Assembly (NCBI GenBank): GCA_039188505.1
Contig: JBCCZC010000005.1
Span: 1 to 46,664, forward strand
DNA length: 46,664 nucleotides
Origin: JBCCZC01 sp039188505
GTDB lineage: Bacteria > Pseudomonadota > Gammaproteobacteria > Xanthomonadales > SZUA-38
Direction of reading: 5' to 3'
A program made the translations under genes and the position numbers. Every line of letters begins with the position of its first letter. Position 1 is the stretch's first letter. Shown here in pieces: positions 42,000 through 46,664 of the stretch. The notes under the pieces are model-generated. The model was not told the origin of the DNA. It did not search any database and saw nothing but the letters and a program-made list of their open reading frames with translations.

Positions 42000-43172
42000 C
42001 TACGCCGCCACGTGGCGCCGCCCCTGGGACGCGCGATAGGTGAGGATCTCCCGAACGGTCGTCTCCACGGTCTCGTCGAGGTGAGCATGCCAGGGCTGGT
42101 CGGCGGCATGAGCGGCGAGGAGTTCCCGCAGCGCAGCCTCGTCCAGGCTTGCCGAGACGGCGCGCTTGAGCATGGCTGCCTTCTTGCGCCGCTTCAATCC
42201 CATGGAGCGAGCGCCGGCAGCGTCAACGGTGACGGCGGCCTCGGGATGATGGTCCCGGTCGGTGATGATCCGGTGGAGGGCGCGTAACGCCTCTCCGGTC
42301 ACGTAGTCCTCCCCGGCGACGGGGCGGCCGAGGCGCTCGCCAAGAAGGCGGTAGTAGCCGGCGAGACAGTCGATGTCGTGCACGCGGGGCAGGTGGTTGA
42401 TCGCCATGGCGAGCCGTTCGACGCCGAAGGCGATGCCGTAGTAGCCGTTCTCGATCGGGGTGAGACCGTTGAGCGTGTCCTTGCCGGGCGCACCGGAGAA
42501 CGTCGGATTCCAGACCAGGTACTCCGACGTTGCAAGGTCCAGCAGGTGGCCGTCGTCGAGCTCGATGAAGGTCTCGCTGCGATAGCCCCAGGGCGTGGGC
42601 CGATGCACGTGCAGCGACAGCAACGTATCCCGCGTCCGGTCGGGGATCAGATTTTCGGCCGGAAAGCCCGCGGCGACGAATGCCTTGCGGGTCGGTTCGT
42701 CAACGGGAACGTCGAAGTCGAAGCGGTACTTGCCAGCGGTGAGCGCCGCGACGGGGCCACCGGCGCAATAGCTTGCGTACATACGCTCCAGCGGAATCCC
42801 CCACCCGTCGCAGAAGCGGGCGAGCTCGCGGTACTGCCACGCCAGGGCCTCGGTGTAGTCGGGGCGAACGGCCAGGGCAATTTCGCCGCTGAGGTCGGCC
42901 ATCTCGAAAACACCGAGGTAGCGGCGTCCTGCCCCGGTCGGCAACGCCGGGAAGTCGTTCAGGCGCACGCAGCTCTGGATCGTGGTGAAGATGCAGTCGT
43001 CCGCCCAGTCGACGTAGCCGCCAAGCGACGCCAACCAGTGGTGCTCGGTCGAGCTCATGTTGAACGTGCCGGGAAAACCCCGCGTGATCAGCGGTGCCCG
43101 CAGCACGGGCTCGCAACCGGGGTACTTGGGCCACGCGACCAGACTCTCGCGAATCTCACGATAGGAGATCAC
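42000..43172 (-). CDS. Alanyl-tRNA-synthetase-like stand-alone catalytic domain
   Basis: GTG at 43172 gives 390 aa. The class II aminoacyl-tRNA synthetase fold is shown by FNMSSTEHHW, SCVRLNDFPALPTGAGRRYLGVFEMADL (split here; it corresponds to the AlaRS motif 2 region CIR..D...RH.TFFEMLGN) and motif 3 FGVERLAMAINHL followed by HDIDCL. Real AlaRS is about 870 aa with tRNA-recognition, editing and C-Ala domains; those are absent. It likely activates an amino acid as adenylate, but its acceptor (tRNA, carrier protein or small molecule) is unknown. Its start overlaps the stop of the MipZ-like gene (GTGA), so they are co-translated. This is not the housekeeping AlaRS. Confidence 0.72.
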   Translation of the reverse strand: MISYREIRESLVAWPKYPGCEPVLRAPLITRGFPGTFNMSSTEHHWLASLGGYVDWADDCIFTTIQSCVRLNDFPALPTGAGRRYLGVFEMADLSGEIALAVRPDYTEALAWQYRELARFCDGWGIPLERMYASYCAGGPVAALTAGKYRFDFDVPVDEPTRKAFVAAGFPAENLIPDRTRDTLLSLHVHRPTPWGYRSETFIELDDGHLLDLATSEYLVWNPTFSGAPGKDTLNGLTPIENGYYGIAFGVERLAMAINHLPRVHDIDCLAGYYRLLGERLGRPVAGEDYVTGEALRALHRIITDRDHHPEAAVTVDAAGARSMGLKRRKKAAMLKRAVSASLDEAALRELLAAHAADQPWHAHLDETVETTVREILTYRASQGRRHVAA

Positions 43173-44017
43173 GTGGCGGTCGCCTTGAGCGGCCGGGAGA
43201 CCGCCTCCGACTCGGGCAGCTGCAGGGCAGCGACGAGGCTACGCACCTCGTTGCGCGCGGTGACCTGGGCCATCGACAGCTTGCCGAAATCGGGGATGCG
43301 GGTGACGTCCATCATCGTCAGTCCGCGCGGGAACAGTTCCTTGTAGATCACGCGCTCTGACAGTCCCGGCACGTAGCGGAACATGATGCGCTTGCGCAGG
43401 GCGGTCAGGGCGGCGTTCACGCGCTGATTGTTGTGCGAGTCGAGCGAGGCCAGACGATTCCGGGTCACCACCCAATCCGTAGGCGCCTGCTCGCCGGCGG
43501 AGCGGAACTTGCGGCTCTCCCAGACCATCTCCGCGTAGTGACTCAGCCGCTCGACCTCCCAGGTCTCCGGGTTCACCTGTCCCAGCAGATCGAGGTCGAT
43601 GAAGCTGTCGTTCATCGGGGTGACGAGCGTGTCGGCAAGCGCATGGGCCAGCTGCGAGAGCCAGGTGTGGGCGCCGGGGCAATCGATGATGAGGAAATCG
43701 ACTTCGCCACGGTAGTCGTCGAGCGCCTGCTGCATCGCTCCCTGCTCTTCAGCCTGCTGGGTCTTGCGATCCGCTGCCTTCGACCGGGCGATGGTGACGT
43801 TGCGCGGCTCCCGCAGCACACGGCCGTAGCGCTCGTTGCTACGGGATCGGTTCTCGAGGAATCGGCTCACGGTCCGCTGCCGCGAATCGAGGTCGATGAC
43901 CGCGACCTCGCTGCCGCGCTCGAGCAGGCAGACGGCGACATGCATCGCCAGCGTCGACTTACCGGTGCCGCCTTTCTCGTTGCCGAAGACGATGATGTGG
44001 GGGCTGGGAGCGGTCAA
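43169..44017 (-). CDS. mipZ: MipZ-type ParA/MinD family ATPase
   Basis: The TTG start gives 282 aa. The deviant Walker A motif FGNEKGGTGKSTLAMHVAV and Walker B region FLIIDCPGAHTWLSQLAHAL are intact. The MipZ-specific stretches VIDLDSRQRTVSRFLENR, VTPMNDSFIDLDLLGQV, MVWESRKFR, DWVVTRNRLA and SERVIYKELFPRGLTMMDV match the Caulobacter cell-division positioning ATPase closely. MipZ normally forms gradients with ParB at the pole and inhibits FtsZ. No parB or ftsZ is nearby. It is coupled to an AlaRS-like gene, an unusual partner. It follows the desaturase gene by 75 bp. Confidence 0.82.
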   Translation of the reverse strand: MTAPSPHIIVFGNEKGGTGKSTLAMHVAVCLLERGSEVAVIDLDSRQRTVSRFLENRSRSNERYGRVLREPRNVTIARSKAADRKTQQAEEQGAMQQALDDYRGEVDFLIIDCPGAHTWLSQLAHALADTLVTPMNDSFIDLDLLGQVNPETWEVERLSHYAEMVWESRKFRSAGEQAPTDWVVTRNRLASLDSHNNQRVNAALTALRKRIMFRYVPGLSERVIYKELFPRGLTMMDVTRIPDFGKLSMAQVTARNEVRSLVAALQLPESEAVSRPLKATAT

Positions 44018-44092
44018 GCGTCGGAGCGTTACCTGCGGGGCTCTTCCGGATGGTATGCGAGCCGGAGCCCGGGCACCAGCGGTGCGGATGGG

Positions 44093-45316
44093 TCATGCCA
44101 CTGCCGGGAGATCGGTCGCCAGGCCGCGGCGCAGCCAGAGCCAGGAGGCGCCAGCCAGCACGGCTGCAATCGCGAGCGCCGCGACCGGGATCTGGCCCGC
44201 CAGCGCCAGAACGCCGACGGCACCGACCGCGATGAGCTGGCGCCACCCTTCCTGTCGGCCCGCCGCTGCGCCGCGCTCCATGAGCTCACCGAGAATCCAG
44301 AGCCCGTGCGTCACCAGGGCTGCGAGGACCACGACCGCTAGAAGCGGCATCGTCGACGAAGCGGCGAGCAGCAGGATGGTCACGCCATTCAGGATGACGA
44401 ACTGGCCAAGGGCATAGTGGTCGACCCAGGCCGGTCGCGCCGTGTCGAACTTCGGCGCGTGGAGTAGAGGTGGCGCTTCGGGCGCCAGATCGCGCGGTCG
44501 CCAGCCGGTTCGCGCGAACGGGATCCGCAGGCGGTCAACGCCGTGACGCGTTGCCCGGGCATCGGCGATGAGATCGGCATAGGGAGCGATGTTCGCCGCC
44601 ACCGCATTGAAGCGATTGAAGGGCTTGCGGATCCCGAAGCGCACTGGATCCGCGTTGTCCTCCTCGGCGAAGGTGCCGAAGAGCCGATCCCAGAGAATGA
44701 AGATGCCGCCGTAGTTCCGGTCGAGGTAGGCGTCGTTGCGACCGTGATGAACCCGGTGGTTGGAGGCGGTGACGAACACCCGGTCGAACCAACCGAGCTT
44801 CGGCACGTGCTCCGTGTGGACCCAGTACTGGTAGAGCAGATTGATCCCGGCCGCGGCGGCGAACACCGCAGGCGGCACGCCGATCAGCGCGAGCGGGAGG
44901 TAGAAGACCCAGCCGAACAGGAACGTCGTGCTGCTCTGGCGAAGCGCCGTTCCGAGGTTGAAGTCCTCGCTCTGATGGTGGACGACATGCGCCGCCCAGA
45001 GGACCGCCCGCTCATGCGACAGGCGGTGAAACCCGTAGTAGCAGAGGTCGTAGCCGACGATGGCGAGCAGCCACACCCAGAGGCGGTCCGCAGGCAGCGC
45101 GGTGGGCGCGAGCCGGTCGAACACGAAGGCGTAGATCACCACCAGGACGCCACGGGTGAAGATCCCCGTCAGCACGCTCCAGACGCCAGCGCCGATGCTG
45201 GCCAGCGTGTCGGCGAGCCGATAGGTGTTGCGACCCTGCCGAACCCCCCAGGCAAGCTCGATCCCGATCAGCAGGAAGAAGACCGGCACGGCGTAGACGA
45301 TGTAGTAGACCTCCAT
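44093..45316 (-). CDS. Fatty acid hydroxylase/sterol desaturase family membrane protein
   Basis: ATG at 45316 (MEVYYIVYAVPVF) gives 407 aa; earlier in-frame codons look non-coding. The di-iron histidine boxes are HRLSHE (HX3H), HVVHHQSE (HX2HH) and SNHRVHHG (HX2HH), with HTEH between. At least four transmembrane helices are present before and around them, and three or four more after (VILNGVTILLLAASSTMPLL, AVGVLALAGQIPVAALAI). Members hydroxylate or desaturate lipids, carotenoids or sterols at the membrane. The C-terminal membrane part is longer than the minimal family. A G-run directly before the ATG is an unusual ribosome site. It lies 79 bp after the serine-hydrolase-like gene. Confidence 0.88.
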   Translation of the reverse strand: MEVYYIVYAVPVFFLLIGIELAWGVRQGRNTYRLADTLASIGAGVWSVLTGIFTRGVLVVIYAFVFDRLAPTALPADRLWVWLLAIVGYDLCYYGFHRLSHERAVLWAAHVVHHQSEDFNLGTALRQSSTTFLFGWVFYLPLALIGVPPAVFAAAAGINLLYQYWVHTEHVPKLGWFDRVFVTASNHRVHHGRNDAYLDRNYGGIFILWDRLFGTFAEEDNADPVRFGIRKPFNRFNAVAANIAPYADLIADARATRHGVDRLRIPFARTGWRPRDLAPEAPPLLHAPKFDTARPAWVDHYALGQFVILNGVTILLLAASSTMPLLAVVVLAALVTHGLWILGELMERGAAAGRQEGWRQLIAVGAVGVLALAGQIPVAALAIAAVLAGASWLWLRRGLATDLPAVA

Positions 45317-45395
45317 CCCCCCATGGTCGCGCGCTCCGAACTCGGAATCCAGCGCTGAGGCCAATGAAACAGTGGCCGCTAGCGGATCCGCAGAC

Positions 45396-46664
45396 CTAGT
45401 CCAGCCGCTTGCCGACGAAGTCGTCGTACTTGAGGTCCACAAAGCGGCCCGAGCCGTCCTGCCGGAAGTCCAGGGTCGACCAGTAGATTCGGTGGACGAA
45501 GGTCGAGCCGCCGGCCGGCATCAGCCACGCCGATCGGCTGAACAGATGGCCGTCCTTCGTGGTCACTTGCACCTCGGCATTCGGGACGTAGAAGTCCGGT
45601 CCCATCCGATAGGTTCCGACAAGGGACTTCGCCAGCTTGGGATCGATAGGTTCCCGGCTGAGGATTGGCGTTTCGATAGGTTCCTCCAGAACCATCGAGA
45701 TCAGATCCCGTCCGATCGGCGTTGACACCGAGTTGTAGATGTTGCCCAGGACGATCACCGTGACGTCCTCGTCCACGGACCGGCCCCAGTAAGTACCGAA
45801 ACCGGGGCTGCGACCGTTGATGTGAACCTCGGTGCGGCCGGCGCGGTCGACGATGAACCAGCCGTAGCCGCTGTTCTCGAAGTGCTCGGTGAACGTCTGC
45901 CGCACCGAGGCATCGGTGAGCAGCGAGCCGGCGACGAGCATGCGGTCGAAGCGGTAGAGGTCCTCCGCGGTGGAGTAGATGGAGCCATTGCCGGTTTTTA
46001 CGCTCCAGTCGAGCGTCGGTGCGGGCTCGAGCCCGCCGAGTCCCACCGGTGCGAACCCGATGGCTTCGTTAGCGACGGTCTGCTTGCCGTTGCCGTCGTG
46101 GGACGTGCGCTGCATGCCCAGGGGCTCGAAGAGTGCCTCCTCCAGGAATTGGCCGTAGCTACGGCGCGCCAGCCTCTCGATCAGCAGCGCGAGCACGTTG
46201 TAATTGGAGTTGCTGTGCACCGATCGCTTCCCCGGCGTGAACTCCAGCGGCAAGTCGCGGAACTTCTTCACGAGGCTCTCGGGGGTCTGGGAGAACTGCG
46301 ACCACAGCGGATAGCGGGCCATCGAATTGATGTTGGGGAAGCCGGCGGACAGTGTCAGCAGGTGATGGATCGTGATCTCATCGCCCCGGGGCCAATCGGG
46401 CAGGTGCTTCGACAGCGGGTCCTGGAGCCCCAGCCGACCCTCCTGCACCAGCAGCAGGATGGCCGCGGAGGTGAAGATCCGCGACACCGACGCCAGGTGG
46501 AAGACGGTCTCGTTGTTGTTCAGCTGCAGCGCGTCGGGATCGGCGTGACCATAGGCGCGGGACAGGAGGATTTCCCCGTCTCGCGCGATCAGGATCTGGC
46601 CGCTGAAGTTGCCGGTAATCCGATAGCCCTCGAGATAGGCCTCGACGCGTGACGCGAGGTCGCC
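45396..46664 (-). CDS. Serine-hydrolase (class C beta-lactamase-like) protein with altered catalytic motifs; N-terminus beyond window
   Basis: About 422 residues are visible, open at the window edge; the signal peptide and start are missing. The fold is the beta-lactamase/penicillin-binding-protein-like serine hydrolase: FSGQILIARDGEILLSRAYG, the region around HLASVSRIFTSAAILLLVQ, ITIHHLLTLSAGFPN, VHSNSNYNVLALLIERL and EVHINGRSPGFG. The usual SxxK is SVSR (Lys to Arg), and the usual YxN is HSN (Tyr to His). With both general-base residues changed, ordinary acylation chemistry is doubtful. A C-terminal domain (TYRMGPDFYVPNAEVQVTTK) resembles those of secreted family members. It heads the minus-strand group with desaturase, MipZ-like and AlaRS-like genes. 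Confidence 0.85.
   Translation of the reverse strand, partial: GDLASRVEAYLEGYRITGNFSGQILIARDGEILLSRAYGHADPDALQLNNNETVFHLASVSRIFTSAAILLLVQEGRLGLQDPLSKHLPDWPRGDEITIHHLLTLSAGFPNINSMARYPLWSQFSQTPESLVKKFRDLPLEFTPGKRSVHSNSNYNVLALLIERLARRSYGQFLEEALFEPLGMQRTSHDGNGKQTVANEAIGFAPVGLGGLEPAPTLDWSVKTGNGSIYSTAEDLYRFDRMLVAGSLLTDASVRQTFTEHFENSGYGWFIVDRAGRTEVHINGRSPGFGTYWGRSVDEDVTVIVLGNIYNSVSTPIGRDLISMVLEEPIETPILSREPIDPKLAKSLVGTYRMGPDFYVPNAEVQVTTKDGHLFSRSAWLMPAGGSTFVHRIYWSTLDFRQDGSGRFVDLKYDDFVGKRLD

Noticed and set aside
1..46664. tRNA, rRNA, CRISPR arrays, transposases, prophage genes
   Set aside because: No T-loop-like GGTTCGAnTCC stretches, no regularly spaced direct repeats outside the coding Lys-Ala array, and no recombinase or phage proteins were seen.

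Overview
The window is about 46.7 kb of high-GC (roughly two thirds G+C by eye) bacterial chromosomal DNA. It holds about 35 genes and shows no tRNA, rRNA, CRISPR array, transposase or phage gene. Both edges cut through genes. The left edge is a perfect 99-bp fold-back of the gene it interrupts, which looks like the end of a draft or metagenomic contig. The mix points to a free-living, motile gammaproteobacterium of the Xanthomonadales/Chromatiales kind: a DUF4124 protein, a YbiI-type DksA zinc finger, an AlgP-like tail, periplasmic-sensor diguanylate cyclases and a full chemotaxis operon. This is an inference. A MipZ-type ATPase, typical of alphaproteobacteria, fits it less well.

Layout. 1-8.3 kb (minus): an operon for a Wolinella-type succinate dehydrogenase/fumarate reductase (sdhC-sdhA-sdhB), followed by an iron-sulfur-coupled adenylate/guanylate cyclase, an EEP-family phosphatase and a secreted Asp-box propeller protein. 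Both sdhC and sdhA carry an in-frame TGA, with clear family homology continuing on the far side. 8.3-14.2 kb: a small exported protein, a helix-hairpin-helix/lysine-alanine-repeat DNA-binding protein, a frameshifted CHAD gene coupled to an RNase J-like enzyme, and an MpaB/rubber-oxygenase-like protein coupled to a membrane protein. 14.2-22.8 kb: two transmembrane diguanylate cyclases, a secreted RCC1-repeat protein and inorganic pyrophosphatase.

22.9-33.7 kb (plus): a chemotaxis operon, cheY-cheA-cheW-STAS-cheR-cheD-cheB, then a membrane-anchored CheZ-like protein, a chemoreceptor, a receiver protein with a degenerate EAL domain and a small STAS-like protein. 33.7-37 kb: a PGPGW membrane protein, an amidohydrolase, a paralogue of the STAS-like protein, and a soluble diguanylate cyclase. 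The last ends in the same GSIELF residues as the CheZ-like protein, which suggests c-di-GMP signalling and chemotaxis share a docking motif. 37-41 kb: a DUF4124 protein, a DksA-like zinc-finger protein and a large S9 peptidase. 41-46.7 kb: an ATP-grasp protein converging on a minus-strand group made of a serine-hydrolase-fold protein with altered catalytic residues, a fatty-acid hydroxylase/sterol desaturase-type protein, the MipZ-like ATPase and a stand-alone alanyl-tRNA-synthetase-like catalytic domain coupled to it.

The strongest candidates for new biology are the DUF2769-like/ferredoxin/cyclase fusion inside a respiratory-enzyme operon, the MipZ plus AlaRS-like pair, and the shared ELF tails of the chemotaxis and c-di-GMP proteins. 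The two in-frame TGA codons, the CHAD frameshift and the terminal inverted repeat should first be checked against raw reads.
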